A DNA stretch of 64,000 nt from Sandaracinobacteroides hominis (GTDB lineage Bacteria > Pseudomonadota > Alphaproteobacteria > Sphingomonadales > Sphingomonadaceae). Below, piece by piece: positions 38,216 to 47,283 of this stretch. Numbering within the stretch: the stretch's first letter is position 1; each line of letters starts with the position of its first letter. The stretch covers positions 434,001 to 498,000 of the forward strand of contig NZ_JADCUC010000001.1 in assembly GCF_016464365.1 (NCBI RefSeq), read 5' to 3'. The position numbers and the translations under genes are program-made. Under the pieces are notes generated by a model, which was given only the letters and a program-made list of their open reading frames with translations, was not told where the DNA came from and searched no databases.

Positions 38216-39073
38216 TCAGGATTGGGGCTGGGCTGGCGGCGTGGGCTCTGCTGCCGGTTCCGGAGTTTCGGCCGGTGTTTCTGCCGGTGCTGGATCGGCG
38301 GCCTGTTCATCCGGTAGCGGCGGGAGCGGCGGGAGGTCTTCGCTGTCGTCCGTCTCGTCGGGCAGGTTGCCGTCGAAGATTTCGTAGCGGCGGTTTTGCA
38401 GCCAGGCGGAACGGACGGTGGCATAGGGGTCTGCCGCGCCGACCAGCAGTTGCTCGCCGTTGTCGCGCAGGCTGGCGCGGGTGTCGACGAGGCGGATGCC
38501 GAGCTTCACGATCTGTTCGTCGGGGGCGAGGACGCGGCCTTCGACATAGTCCATTGGATCGAGGATGAAATCCACGAAGAAGCCGACGCTGTCGCGCGCG
38601 GTGGAGGGCCCGAGGAAGGGGAGCATGACATAGGGGCCGGAGGGGACGTTCCAGACGGCGAGGGTCTGGCCGAAATCATGCTTTTGCACGTCGAGGCCCA
38701 TGCCGGTTGCGTGGTCTGCGACGCCGAGGCCGAGGACGGTGTTGATCATGATGCGGTCGAGGGCTCGGAAGGCGCTCTTGATCTTGCCCTGCGCGACGGC
38801 ATTGGCGAGGTAGGTGGGTTCCTGGAAAAGGTCGTAGGCGTTGGAAATGCCGCGCCGGGGCGCCTCTGGCATGGCGAAGCGATAGACATCGGTGACCGGG
38901 CGGAGCACTGCCCTGTCGAGCGCCATGCTGACGCCGTAGATTTTGCGGTTGGTCTTTTCCCAGGGGTCGGCGCGTGCGGTATCGGTGATGGCGACGCGAT
39001 CGAGCTTTTCGCCGCCATGGGCGCAGGCGGAGAGCAGCAGGGCGGCGAGAAGGGGCAGGGCGACACGCGACAT
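38216..39073 (-). CDS. mlaA: MlaA/VacJ-family outer-membrane lipoprotein
   Basis: It is an outer-membrane component of phospholipid retrograde transport (Mla). The 285 residues start with a lipoprotein signal (LPLLAALLLSAC) and contain the family stretch DPWEKTNRKIYGVSMALDR, RGISNAYDLFQEP, DFGQTLAVWNVPSGPYVMLPFLGPSTARD and DYVEGRVL. The C-terminal 60 residues are a Pro/Glu/Ala tail absent from enterobacterial MlaA. The rest of the Mla system is not in the window. It is divergent from the methionine-cycle regulator. Confidence 0.95.
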   Translation of the reverse strand: MSRVALPLLAALLLSACAHGGEKLDRVAITDTARADPWEKTNRKIYGVSMALDRAVLRPVTDVYRFAMPEAPRRGISNAYDLFQEPTYLANAVAQGKIKSAFRALDRIMINTVLGLGVADHATGMGLDVQKHDFGQTLAVWNVPSGPYVMLPFLGPSTARDSVGFFVDFILDPMDYVEGRVLAPDEQIVKLGIRLVDTRASLRDNGEQLLVGAADPYATVRSAWLQNRRYEIFDGNLPDETDDSEDLPPLPPLPDEQAADPAPAETPAETPEPAAEPTPPAQPQS

Positions 39074-39133
39074 TTCCCTGCGCTAGTGGGTGGGCGGGCG
39101 CGAGACAAGCTGTCGACGAACGGTTGACCAAAT

Positions 39134-39158
39134 ATAAAGACATGTTTAAGTCTTTTAT
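39134..39158. promoter_or_regulatory. Inverted-repeat operator (SahR-like) before the ArsR-methyltransferase gene
   Basis: ATAAAGAC-N8-GTCTTTTAT has perfect AAAGAC/GTCTTT arms and ends two bases before the regulator's ATG. The ATAAAG half-sites resemble those reported for SahR-type methionine-cycle regulators, which fits the downstream metF-metH genes. Autoregulation is likely; its position means binding would also cover the start region. Confidence 0.6.
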
Positions 39159-39160
39159 CC

Positions 39161-40081
39161 ATGACGCGCGTGCATGATTTTTTTGCGGCTTTGGCGGACC
39201 CTACGCGGGTTCGTATCCTGCTACTGGTGCGCGATCTGCAGCTTTCGGTGGGGGAGCTGGCGGAGACGCTGGACCAGAGCCAGCCGCGGGTTTCCCGGCA
39301 TGTGCGAATTCTGGCCGAGGCCGGGCTGGTGCGGCGGCACAAGGAAGGCGCTTTTGTGTTCGTGGGCGTCGGGGAAACGCTGCCGGTGAAGACGCTCTAT
39401 CATCTGGTGGATGAACTGCTGGTGGGGGAGGACCTGATTGCGGGCGACCGGGCGCGGTTGGCGCAGGTGCGGGCCGATCGGCAGAGGGCGGTGGACGAGT
39501 GGTTTCGCGCCAATGCCGGCGAGTGGGACATGTTGCGCCGGATGGGCGGGCAGGACCAGGCGGTGGAAGCGGCGCTGGTGGCGGCCGCGCGGGTGCCGGC
39601 CGTGGGGCGGTTGCTGGATATCGGCACCGGGACCGGGCGGGTGCTGGAGTTGCTGGCCGATGAGGCCGTGGCGGCTACCGGGATCGACCGGTCGCCGGAA
39701 ATGCTGCGGCTGGCGCGGGGGAAGCTGGCGGCTGCCGGCAACCAGCAGGCGGCCGTGCAGCAGGCGGATATGCGGCAGCTGCCGTTTGAGCCGGGCAGTT
39801 TCGATACGGTGACGCTGAACCATGTGCTCCACTATGCGGATGATCCCGCCGCGGTGATTGCGGAAGCGGCGCGGACGGTGGATGTCGGCGGCAAGCTGCT
39901 GGTGGCCGACTATGCGCCGCACAGGCACGAGGAATTGCGCAGCCGTTTTCACCATAGCCGGCTGGGGTTCGAGGATGAGAGCGTGCTGGGATGGATGCAG
40001 GCGGCCGGGCTGGAGGCGGCGCGGCTGTCGGTGCATCCGGGGCCGGAGCTGGATGTTGTGATTTGGGAGGGGAGGCGGTGA
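39161..40081 (+). CDS. ArsR-family regulator fused to a SAM-dependent methyltransferase domain (SahR-like)
   Basis: The N-terminal 90 residues are an ArsR winged helix (HDFFAALADPTRVRILLLV, SQPRVSRHVRILAEAGLVRR). The C-terminal part (about 140-300) is a class I methyltransferase fold (GRLLDIGTGTGRVLELLADE, QADMRQLPFEPGSFDTVTLNHVLHYAD). Such fusions are found ahead of metF/metH in alphaproteobacteria, where the second domain is thought to sense SAM or S-adenosylhomocysteine rather than to methylate. An inverted-repeat operator lies directly upstream. It overlaps metF by four bases (GTGA). Confidence 0.9.
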   Translation: MTRVHDFFAALADPTRVRILLLVRDLQLSVGELAETLDQSQPRVSRHVRILAEAGLVRRHKEGAFVFVGVGETLPVKTLYHLVDELLVGEDLIAGDRARLAQVRADRQRAVDEWFRANAGEWDMLRRMGGQDQAVEAALVAAARVPAVGRLLDIGTGTGRVLELLADEAVAATGIDRSPEMLRLARGKLAAAGNQQAAVQQADMRQLPFEPGSFDTVTLNHVLHYADDPAAVIAEAARTVDVGGKLLVADYAPHRHEELRSRFHHSRLGFEDESVLGWMQAAGLEAARLSVHPGPELDVVIWEGRR

Positions 40082-40995
40082 ACGCGGTTCAACTGGAAGC
40101 GCAGCGGGCGCATAACAGTCCGCTGTTTGCGGACCTTCCCGGCGATATCGAGGTGAGCTTCGAGTTTTTCCCGCCGAAGACGGAGAAGATGGCGGAGACG
40201 CTGTGGAATTCGGTGGAGACTTTGGCGCCGCTGAAGCCGCGCTTTGTTTCCGTGACATATGGGGCGGGCGGATCGACGCGGGAGCGGACGCATTCGACCG
40301 TGGAGCGGATCGTGCGGGAGACCGGAATACCGGCTGCCGCCCACCTGACCTGCGTGGGGGCCAGCAAGACCGAGATTGCCGAGGTGGCGGAAGCCTATTG
40401 GGATGCGGGCATCCGGCATATCGTGGCGCTGCGCGGCGATCCGCCGGTGAAGGACGGAGTCTTTCAGACGTTTGCGCCGTATCCGGAGGGCTATGCGGAT
40501 TCGGCGGACCTGGTTGCCGGGCTGGCGAAGCTGCGGCCGTTTGAACTGAGCGTTGGCGCCTATCCGGAGAAGCATCCGGAGGCGGCGAGTGCGGCGGCCG
40601 ACCTGGCGCATCTGAAGCGGAAGCTGGATGCCGGGGCTTCGCGGGCCATTACGCAGTTCTTTTTCGAGCCGGAGACGTTTTTCCGCTTTCGCGACGCGGC
40701 GGCGGGGGCGGGGATTTCCGCCGATATCGTGCCGGGTATCCTGCCGGTTGCGAGCTTCGCCAATGTGCAGCGGATGGCGGCGCAGTGCGGGACCTGCGTG
40801 CCGGAGTGGATGGCGCGGCTGTTTGACGGGCTGGATGACAAGCCCGAGGCGCGGCAGCTGGTTTCGGCGACAATTGCCGCCGAAATGGTGCGGCGGCTCT
40901 ATGCCGGCGGCGTTCGGCATTTCCATTTTTACACGTTGAACCGGGCGGAGCTTGCCTACGCCATTTGTCACCTGCTTGGGGTTCGCCCGAAATGA
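40078..40995 (+). CDS. metF: 5,10-methylenetetrahydrofolate reductase
   Basis: This FAD-dependent enzyme makes 5-methyl-tetrahydrofolate for methionine synthase. The 305 residues contain the N-terminal EVSFEFFPPKTEKM, SVTYGAGGSTRERT, LRGDPPV and the C-terminal VHFHFYTLNRAELAYAI-like ending (HFHFYTLNRA). The start is GTG 40078 inside the regulator's stop; an in-frame extension upstream is only the shifted frame of that gene. It overlaps the first metH part by four bases. Confidence 0.95.
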   Translation: MNAVQLEAQRAHNSPLFADLPGDIEVSFEFFPPKTEKMAETLWNSVETLAPLKPRFVSVTYGAGGSTRERTHSTVERIVRETGIPAAAHLTCVGASKTEIAEVAEAYWDAGIRHIVALRGDPPVKDGVFQTFAPYPEGYADSADLVAGLAKLRPFELSVGAYPEKHPEAASAAADLAHLKRKLDAGASRAITQFFFEPETFFRFRDAAAGAGISADIVPGILPVASFANVQRMAAQCGTCVPEWMARLFDGLDDKPEARQLVSATIAAEMVRRLYAGGVRHFHFYTLNRAELAYAICHLLGVRPK

Positions 40996-42047
40996 TAGCT
41001 GCCTCTGCTGCCGAAACCGCCTTCCGTGCCCTGGCCAACGCGAGAATTCTTGTGAAGGATGGGCCATATGGTACTGCCGTTCAAGCACTTAATCTGGTGG
41101 AAGCCGATTATCGTGGAAAGCTGACGACCAACCACGACCAGAAGGGCAACAACGATATCCTGAACCTGACGCGGCCGGATGCGATTGCCGGGATCGGGCG
41201 CAGCTATATCGAATCCGGGGCCGATCTGCTGGCGACGAACACGTTCAACGCCAACGCCATCAGCCAGGCGGATTATGGCACCGAGGGGCTGGTCCGCGAG
41301 ATCAACCTGGCGGCGGCGCGGATCCTGCGGGCGGAAATCGACCGGGCATCCGCCGAGGACGGGCGGCCGCGCTTTCTGGCAGGCGCGTTGGGCCCGACCA
41401 ACAAGACGCTGTCGTTGAGCCCGAAGGTGGAGGATCCCGGCTATCGGGAAGTCGATTTCGACGGGATGAAGGGCGTTTATCGCGAGCAGATCGACGCGTT
41501 GCTGGAAGGCGGCGTGGATTTCATCCTGATCGAGACGGTGTTCGATACGCTGAATGCCAAGGCGGCGGCCTTTGCGGCGATGGAGGCGGAGGAAGCGCTG
41601 GGGCGGCGGGTGCCGATCATGCTGTCGATGACGCTGACCGATCTCGCCGGGCGGAATCTCTCCGGGCAGACGGTGGAGGCGTTCTGGGTGTCGCTGGAGC
41701 ATGTGCGGCCGATCACCATCGGGCTGAACTGCAGCTTTGGGGCGACCGAGCTGAGGCCGCATGTGCAGATCCTGGCGAAATCGGTGGATACGCTGCTGAT
41801 GGTCTATCCCAATGCCGGATTGCCGAACGAGTTCGGCGGCTATGACGAGCTGCCGGATACGACCGGGCGGCTGATCCGCGATTGGGCGGAGGCCGGGCTG
41901 ATCAATGCGGTGGGCGGCTGTTGCGGGACTACGCCGGCGCATATTGCGGCGATTGCAGGCGCTGTGGCGGGGTTGCCGCCGCGCGAACCGCCGGTGCGCG
42001 AGCCGGCGCTGCGGCTTTCCGGGCTGGAGGCTTCGGTTTTCGTATGA
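40992..42047 (+). CDS. metH: Methionine synthase, N-terminal homocysteine-binding part (split MetH)
   Basis: This is the homocysteine methyltransferase domain of cobalamin-dependent methionine synthase as a separate 351-residue polypeptide. The zinc-binding cysteines are in [10 protein letters not shown] and [10 protein letters not shown]. The opening motif is [14 protein letters not shown], a variant of the usual DGGMGT-type loop; codons from about 41040 to 41125 differ from the rest of the gene (AGA, CTT, CAA, ACT). It overlaps metF (ATGA) and the second part (ATGA). Splitting of MetH here is typical of sphingomonads rather than a frameshift. Confidence 0.95.
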   Translation: MIAASAAETAFRALANARILVKDGPYGTAVQALNLVEADYRGKLTTNHDQKGNNDILNLTRPDAIAGIGRSYIESGADLLATNTFNANAISQADYGTEGLVREINLAAARILRAEIDRASAEDGRPRFLAGALGPTNKTLSLSPKVEDPGYREVDFDGMKGVYREQIDALLEGGVDFILIETVFDTLNAKAAAFAAMEAEEALGRRVPIMLSMTLTDLAGRNLSGQTVEAFWVSLEHVRPITIGLNCSFGATELRPHVQILAKSVDTLLMVYPNAGLPNEFGGYDELPDTTGRLIRDWAEAGLINAVGGCCGTTPAHIAAIAGAVAGLPPREPPVREPALRLSGLEASVFV

Positions 42048-44647
42048 GCGCGACGCAATTCATCAACATCGGTGAGCGGACCAATGTGACCGGCTCTGCC
42101 CGGTTCAAGAAGCTGATCGTGGCGGGCGATTATACGGCGGCGCTGGAGGTGGCGCGCGACCAGGTGGCGGCCGGGGCGCAGGTGATCGACGTGAACATGG
42201 ACGAGGGGCTGCTGGACAGCGAACTGGCCATGGAGACGTTCCTGAAGCTGCTGGCGGCGGAACCGGACATTGCGCGGGTGCCGCTGATGATCGATTCGTC
42301 GAAATGGTCGGTGATCGAGGCCGGGCTGAAGTGCACGGCGGGCAAGGCGATCGTGAATTCGATCAGCATGAAGGAAGGCGAAGAGCAGTTCCTGCACCAT
42401 GCGCGGATCGTGCGGCGCTATGGGGCGGCCGCCGTGGTGATGGCCTTTGATGAAGTGGGGCAGGCCGATACGGCGGAGCGGAAGCTGGAAATCTGCGCGC
42501 GGGCCTATGACCTGCTGGTGGCGGATGGTTTCCCGCCATCGGACATCATCTTTGATCCCAATGTGTTTGCCGTGGCGACCGGGATCGAGGAGCATGACCG
42601 CTATGCCATCGATTTCATCGAGGCATGCCGGGCGATCAAGGCGCGCTGTCCGCATGCGCGGATTTCGGGCGGGCTTTCGAACCTGAGCTTTGCCTTTCGC
42701 GGCAATGAGGCGGTGAGGCGGGCGATGCACTCGGTATTTCTGTATCATGCGATCCCGGCCGGGATGGACATGGCGATCGTGAATGCCGGGCAGCTGGAGG
42801 TGTATGACCAGCTGGATCCGGAGCTGCGCGAGGCGTGCGAGGATGTGATCCTGATGCGTCGGCCGGATGCCACCGACCGGCTGATTACGCTCGCATCGCG
42901 TTTCAGCAATCAGGTTCAGGTTACCGAAAAACTTACGGAAGAGTGGCGAAATCTGCCGGTGAGTGAGCGGCTTTCGCATGCGCTGGTGAATGGTATCGAT
43001 GCCTATGTGGTGGCCGATACGGAGGAAGCGCGCCTGCTGGCGGACCGGCCGATTTCGGTGATCGAAGGCCCGTTGATGGACGGGATGAACAAGGTTGGCG
43101 ACCTGTTTGCCGGCGGCAAGATGTTCCTGCCGCAGGTGGTGAAATCGGCGCGGGTGATGAAGAAGGCGGTCGCGCATCTGGTGCCGTTCATCGAGGACGA
43201 GAAGGACGAGGGCGCTGCCCCCAAGGCGCGGATCGTGATGGCGACCGTGAAGGGCGACGTGCACGATATCGGCAAGAACATCGTCGGCGTGGTGCTTCAG
43301 TGCAATAATTTCGAGGTGATCGACCTGGGGGTGATGGTGCCCTGGACGAAGATCCTGGAGACGGCGAAGGCGGAGAAGGCCGACATGATCGGCCTTTCCG
43401 GGCTGATCACGCCGTCGCTGGACGAGATGGTGACCGTTGCCAGCGAAATGCAGCGGGCCGGGTTCGAGATGCCGCTGCTGATCGGTGGGGCGACGACTTC
43501 GAAGGTGCATACGGCGCTGAAGATTGCGCCTGCCTATGCCGGGCCGACGATCCATGTGCTGGATGCGAGCCGGGCGGTGGGGGTGGCCTCTACGCTGGTT
43601 TCGGAGACCTTGTCGGACGACTATACCTCTGGAGTTGCCGCGGAATATGCCGATATCCGCGTGAAGCGGGCGGGCGGGCAATCGGCTTTGGCTGCTCTGG
43701 ACCAGGCGCGCACCAACGGGCTGCATGTCGATTTTGCCGAGCAGCCGCCGGTGAAGCCCGCCGAGACCGGCCATTGGGTGATCGACGATTGGCCGTTGGA
43801 GGAGCTGGCCCCCTTCATCGACTGGACTCCGTTTTTCCGGGCGTGGGAGCTGCACGGCAATTATCCGGCGATCCTGGAGGACAAGCTGGTTGGCGAGGCG
43901 GCGCGGACGCTGTGGCACGATGCGCAGGTGATGCTGGAGCAGCTGATCGCCGGCAAGTGGCTGACAGCAAAGGCGGTTTCGGCGATCTGGCCGGCGCGGC
44001 GCGATGGCGATGATATCCTGGTGTTTGCCGATGAGGCGCGCGGCGAGCCGATTGCGCGCCTGCCGATGCTGCGGCAGCAGGTGGTGAAGCGCGAGGGCAG
44101 GGCGAATGCCTGCCTCGCCGATTTCGTATCGCCGGACGCCGACTGGATCGGCGGATTTGCCGTGACGGCAGGGCATGGAATCGAGGCGAAGCTCGCGGAG
44201 TTCAAGGCCGAGCATGATGATTTCTCGGACATTTTGCTGAAGGCCCTGGCGGACCGGTTTGCGGAAGCCGCGGCGGAGGCCCTGCATTTCCGGATCCGGA
44301 CGCAGCAGTGGGGGTATGAGAAGGCGCATGTGCCGGATTATGCGGCGCTGATCCGCGAGCAATATTCGGGGATTCGACCGGCTCCGGGCTATCCGGCCTG
44401 CCCGGATCATAGCCTGAAGCCGTTGCTGTTCGATCTGCTGAAGGCGACGGATGCGACCGGGATCACGCTGACGGAGAGCTTTGCGATGCTGCCGACGGCC
44501 GCCGTTTCGGGGTTTTACTTCGCGCATCCGGCCAGCCACTATTTCGGCGTGGCGCGGGTGGGGGAAGACCAGCTGGTGGAATATGCGGCGAGGCGCGGCG
44601 TCAGCCTGGAGCAGGCGCGGCAATGGCTGCGCCCCAATCTGGACTGA
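42044..44647 (+). CDS. metH: Methionine synthase, pterin-, cobalamin- and SAM-binding part (split MetH)
   Basis: These 867 residues hold the remaining MetH domains: pterin-binding ([17 protein letters not shown]), cap, cobalamin-binding with the B12-ligating His in [15 protein letters not shown], and the reactivation domain ([16 protein letters not shown]) that binds SAM. Translation is coupled to the first part by an ATGA overlap. A short run of atypical codons around 42895-42950 falls in the linker between pterin and cap domains. It completes a regulator-metF-metH operon. No B12 riboswitch is seen upstream, in line with SahR-type control. Confidence 0.95.
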   Translation: MSATQFINIGERTNVTGSARFKKLIVAGDYTAALEVARDQVAAGAQVIDVNMDEGLLDSELAMETFLKLLAAEPDIARVPLMIDSSKWSVIEAGLKCTAGKAIVNSISMKEGEEQFLHHARIVRRYGAAAVVMAFDEVGQADTAERKLEICARAYDLLVADGFPPSDIIFDPNVFAVATGIEEHDRYAIDFIEACRAIKARCPHARISGGLSNLSFAFRGNEAVRRAMHSVFLYHAIPAGMDMAIVNAGQLEVYDQLDPELREACEDVILMRRPDATDRLITLASRFSNQVQVTEKLTEEWRNLPVSERLSHALVNGIDAYVVADTEEARLLADRPISVIEGPLMDGMNKVGDLFAGGKMFLPQVVKSARVMKKAVAHLVPFIEDEKDEGAAPKARIVMATVKGDVHDIGKNIVGVVLQCNNFEVIDLGVMVPWTKILETAKAEKADMIGLSGLITPSLDEMVTVASEMQRAGFEMPLLIGGATTSKVHTALKIAPAYAGPTIHVLDASRAVGVASTLVSETLSDDYTSGVAAEYADIRVKRAGGQSALAALDQARTNGLHVDFAEQPPVKPAETGHWVIDDWPLEELAPFIDWTPFFRAWELHGNYPAILEDKLVGEAARTLWHDAQVMLEQLIAGKWLTAKAVSAIWPARRDGDDILVFADEARGEPIARLPMLRQQVVKREGRANACLADFVSPDADWIGGFAVTAGHGIEAKLAEFKAEHDDFSDILLKALADRFAEAAAEALHFRIRTQQWGYEKAHVPDYAALIREQYSGIRPAPGYPACPDHSLKPLLFDLLKATDATGITLTESFAMLPTAAVSGFYFAHPASHYFGVARVGEDQLVEYAARRGVSLEQARQWLRPNLD

Positions 44648-44671
44648 CGCCGCGCGCGCGACGGACGGGGA

Positions 44672-44905
44672 TTATTTCGGCGTGTCGCCCTTTGGCGCGG
44701 ATTCCTTCTTCTCGTCTCTGGGCGCCTCGGCGCTGGAGGGAGCGGAAGTTGTCGGCGCTGCGTTGGCTTCGGGCGGGGGCGGCTGATCGGCCGGGGTGGA
44801 CTGGCTGCTGGGGGTCGGCGGAGGTTCGGGCGCGGCCTGCGCCAGAACGGGGCCTGCAAGCAACAGGGCACCGGCGGCCAGAAGGCCGTGATTGAATCGA
44901 ATCAT
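44672..44905 (-). CDS. Small secreted Pro/Ser/Glu-rich protein
   Basis: This 77-residue protein has a clear signal peptide (MIRFNHGLLAAGALLLAGPVLAQA) and a disordered mature part rich in Pro, Ser, Ala and Glu ending DEKKESAPKGDTPK. No domain is recognisable. Start ATG 44905 is chosen; ATG 44923 would add MDWKPE. It ends 24 bases after the convergent metH stop. Confidence 0.6.
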   Translation of the reverse strand: MIRFNHGLLAAGALLLAGPVLAQAAPEPPPTPSSQSTPADQPPPPEANAAPTTSAPSSAEAPRDEKKESAPKGDTPK

Positions 44906-45102
44906 TTCAGGTTTCCAATCCATTGGACGCGACTGCTCATGTGTCGCTGGAACTAATGTTAATGGCGGAAACGGGATTGTCTTGCCGGTGAGGGACGATC
45001 CGACCGCTCTGCGCGGCGAAGCGATCGCAGCTGCGATGAACGGAATGGGACGGTGGGACGAGGCGTTTCGCGCTGTGGCGCGAATCCGCGGCGAATCGGG
45101 CG

Positions 45103-45732
45103 TTAGAGGGCGCGGCCGGGCATGTTGCGGGTCCAGCGCCAGAAGGGGGTGGTTTGTGGGCGTTGGCCGGAGATGTGGAGATCCACCACGTCGAGGACGG
45201 CGCGGGTTACCGTGGGGAGGTCCAGCTCGCGCGCTTCGGCGGTGGTGAACCAGGCGAGGTCGTTGAGTTCGCGGCTGTCGGTGGGTTCGAGGGTTTGCAG
45301 CCCGCTGGCATCTGCGAGGAGGAAGCGGGCGTCGAAGCGCTTGTGCCGGGCCGGCGGGGTGATGGCGCGGGCGATGTAGCTGAGGCCGGAGAGATCCGAG
45401 TGGAGCGTTTCGCCGCTCCGGTGGCCGAAGATGAGGCCGGTTTCCTCGAAGGTTTCGCGGACGGCGGTTTGCGCCAGCGCGCGGGCGAGGCGGGCGCCGT
45501 CCTGCCGGGAGAGGCGGGCGGTGGCGGCGAGTTCCTCGGCTACTTCGGCGCGGAGTTCGGATAGGGCGGCGGCGCGGTAATCGGCGCGGTCTATGCGGCC
45601 GCCGGGGAAGACCCATTTGCCGGGCATGAAATCATGCCCGCCGGAGCGGCGGCCCATGAGGATCGCGGGCTGTGCGCTGTCGCGGCGGACGAGGATGAGC
45701 GTGGCGGCGTCTCTGGGGCGGGGAGCTGGCAT
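45103..45732 (-). CDS. Nudix hydrolase with long insertion in the Nudix motif
   Basis: This 209-residue pyrophosphohydrolase has an N-terminal strand AATLILVRR and MGRRSGGHDFMPGKWVFPGGRID. The catalytic helix AVRETFEETGLIFG is separated from the Gly of the Nudix box by about 40 residues (ALSELRAEVAEELAATARL...), an arrangement like the NUDT19/NUDT7 group that hydrolyses CoA derivatives. The substrate is not certain. ATG 45732 is preferred to one at 45777. It is divergent from a small membrane peptide gene. Confidence 0.85.
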   Translation of the reverse strand: MPAPRPRDAATLILVRRDSAQPAILMGRRSGGHDFMPGKWVFPGGRIDRADYRAAALSELRAEVAEELAATARLSRQDGARLARALAQTAVRETFEETGLIFGHRSGETLHSDLSGLSYIARAITPPARHKRFDARFLLADASGLQTLEPTDSRELNDLAWFTTAEARELDLPTVTRAVLDVVDLHISGQRPQTTPFWRWTRNMPGRAL

Positions 45733-45815
45733 GGTTTTGGCATGCGCCTGTGCGGCCGAAAGGCCTAGCTGCAGCATATGGGAGTGGCGGATGCGCGCAC
45801 CCCCTACCGGTGGTC

Positions 45816-45843
45816 TTGACTGTTTTCGGCCTGTGGATAACTT
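45816..45843 (+). promoter_or_regulatory. Promoter with embedded DnaA box
   Basis: TTGACT and TAACTT are separated by 16 bases. TGTGGATAA (45832-45840), the reverse complement of the high-affinity DnaA box TTATCCACA, lies across the spacer and -10. A single box does not make an origin, but DnaA could repress or time this promoter. Confidence 0.45.
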
Positions 45844-45873
45844 TCTCCCGCATCCTCAAAGGGGTTAAAGACG

Positions 45874-45978
45874 TTGGCACAAACCAGCGAACAGACTTCA
45901 CGGTGGCGGTTCTGGGCGGCCCTGCTTTCGGGCATGGCGACCGGATATGGCGTGTGGCTGCTGACATATCTGGGCTGA
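45874..45978 (+). CDS. Possible 34-residue single-pass membrane peptide
   Basis: A TTG-initiated frame gives AQTSEQTSRWRFWAALL followed by a hydrophobic stretch SGMATGYGVWLLTYLG and stop: a polar N-terminus and one short membrane helix. AAGGGG about ten bases upstream could be the ribosome site, and a good promoter precedes it. It ends 59 bases before the ribonuclease D gene. Evidence is composition and context only; it could also be chance. Confidence 0.4.
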   Translation: MAQTSEQTSRWRFWAALLSGMATGYGVWLLTYLG

Positions 45979-46037
45979 GCTGAGGGTTTGCGGCGCATTG
46001 CCGTTACGCGCTGAACCGCTTAAGGCCTGACCCCGAC

Positions 46038-46649
46038 ATGGCCATTCATTTTCATGAGAACGATCTTCCCGGAGATCCCTTTGCGCCCGGCCCGATTGCG
46101 GTCGATACCGAGACGATGGGCCTGAACCCGCTGCGCGATCGGCTGTGCCTGATCCAGCTGTCGGACGGGCAGGGCGATGAGCATCTGGTGCGCTTCCGTG
46201 GGGATTATTCGGCGCCGAACCTGCGGAAGGTGCTGGCCGATCCCTCGCGGCTGAAGCTGTATCACTTTGCGCGTTTCGACCTGGCGGTGATCCGCCAGTA
46301 TCTGCAGACGACCGCGGCGCCGGTTTACTGCACGAAGACGGCCAGCCGGCTGATCCGCACCTATACCGACCGGCATGGGCTGAAGGACCTGGTGCGGGAG
46401 CTGCTGGGAGCGGAGATTTCCAAGCAGCAGCAGAGCTCTGACTGGGGCGCGGTGACGCTGTCGGATGCGCAGAAGGATTATGCGGCATCCGACGTGCGGT
46501 TCTTGCACCGGATGATGCCGATCCTGAACGAGCGTCTGGCGCGGGAAGGGCGGACGGAGCTGGCGCAGGCCTGCTTTGACTTCCTGCCGTGGCGGGCCGA
46601 GCTGGATCTGGCCGGATGGCCCGAAGTGGACATTTTCGCGCATGTCTGA
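46038..46649 (+). CDS. Ribonuclease D-like 3'-5' exonuclease (catalytic domain only)
   Basis: This 203-residue DEDD-type exonuclease has motif I AVDTETMGLNPLRD, motif II LYHFARFDLAVI and motif III DYAASDVRFL with Tyr, so it is of DEDDy type. The HRDC domains of full RNase D are absent, as in short alphaproteobacterial Rnd proteins. It likely trims tRNA or small RNA 3' ends. It overlaps lptC by eight bases, a linkage repeated in many alphaproteobacteria. Confidence 0.92.
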   Translation: MAIHFHENDLPGDPFAPGPIAVDTETMGLNPLRDRLCLIQLSDGQGDEHLVRFRGDYSAPNLRKVLADPSRLKLYHFARFDLAVIRQYLQTTAAPVYCTKTASRLIRTYTDRHGLKDLVRELLGAEISKQQQSSDWGAVTLSDAQKDYAASDVRFLHRMMPILNERLAREGRTELAQACFDFLPWRAELDLAGWPEVDIFAHV

Positions 46650-47283
46650 GGCTGCGGCCCGGGAGAGGGAGGCGCGCCGGCGCTCCATGCTGCCGGGTGG
46701 GCCGCGCGACGCGCTGGTGGCGATTGCCAAATGGGGGTTTCCGGCGGCTTCGGTGCTGTTGCTGGTGGTGCTGATCGCCTTGCCGCTTTCGTCGACGCAG
46801 GAGTTCAGTTTCCTGCTGTCGAAGGACAGTGCGGCAAGGGCCGGCGAGCGGATGCGGATGCAGGAAGCGACCTATCGCGGCGAGACCACGCGTGGGGAGC
46901 CGTTCGAGATCCGGGCGGAATCCGGCGTGCAGAAAACCAGTTCCGTGCCGGTGGTGGTGCTTTCGGGCTTGTCGGCGCGGCTGGAGCAGGAAGTGGGGCC
47001 GGCGACGGTTACCGCGCCTTCGGGCGAGTTCTTCATCGACGAGAACAAGCTGAGGGTTAACGGGCCTGTGGTGGCACGTTCTGCCTCTGGCTATAGCCTG
47101 GACGGCAATTCCATCGATGTGGATATCAACGAGAATCGGGTGACGGCGACGCAGCCGGTATCCGGCACGCTGCCGATGGGGGAATTTTCCGCCAACGCCT
47201 TTACCGCCGACATTTCGGGCCGCACGGTGAGCATGACCGGCGGCGTGAAGCTGCGCATCACTCCAAACCGGACGTTCAGATGA
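46642..47283 (+). CDS. lptC: LPS export protein LptC
   Basis: This inner-membrane anchored, periplasmic component of the lipopolysaccharide transport bridge has 213 residues: a cytoplasmic Arg-rich tail, one membrane helix (about residues 33-52, WGFPAASVLLLVVLIAL), then a beta-jellyroll (YRGETTRGEPFEIRAESGV, VTAPSGEFFIDENKLRV). It is followed by lptA with ATGA overlap. LptB and the permease are not in the window. Confidence 0.9.
   Translation: MSEAAAREREARRRSMLPGGPRDALVAIAKWGFPAASVLLLVVLIALPLSSTQEFSFLLSKDSAARAGERMRMQEATYRGETTRGEPFEIRAESGVQKTSSVPVVVLSGLSARLEQEVGPATVTAPSGEFFIDENKLRVNGPVVARSASGYSLDGNSIDVDINENRVTATQPVSGTLPMGEFSANAFTADISGRTVSMTGGVKLRITPNRTFR

Noticed and set aside
41840-44623. 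A 927-codon open frame on the minus strand across metH.
   Set aside because: It is antisense to a gene with clear catalytic motifs; composition is typical of a shadow frame.
40992-44647. metH split as a frameshift or sequencing error.
   Set aside because: The second part has its own ATG overlapping the first stop as ATGA, domains break at a natural boundary, and two-gene metH is known in sphingomonads.
45832-45840. Replication origin based on the DnaA box.
   Set aside because: A single box, no AT-rich unwinding region or origin-linked genes such as dnaA, hemE or parAB nearby.
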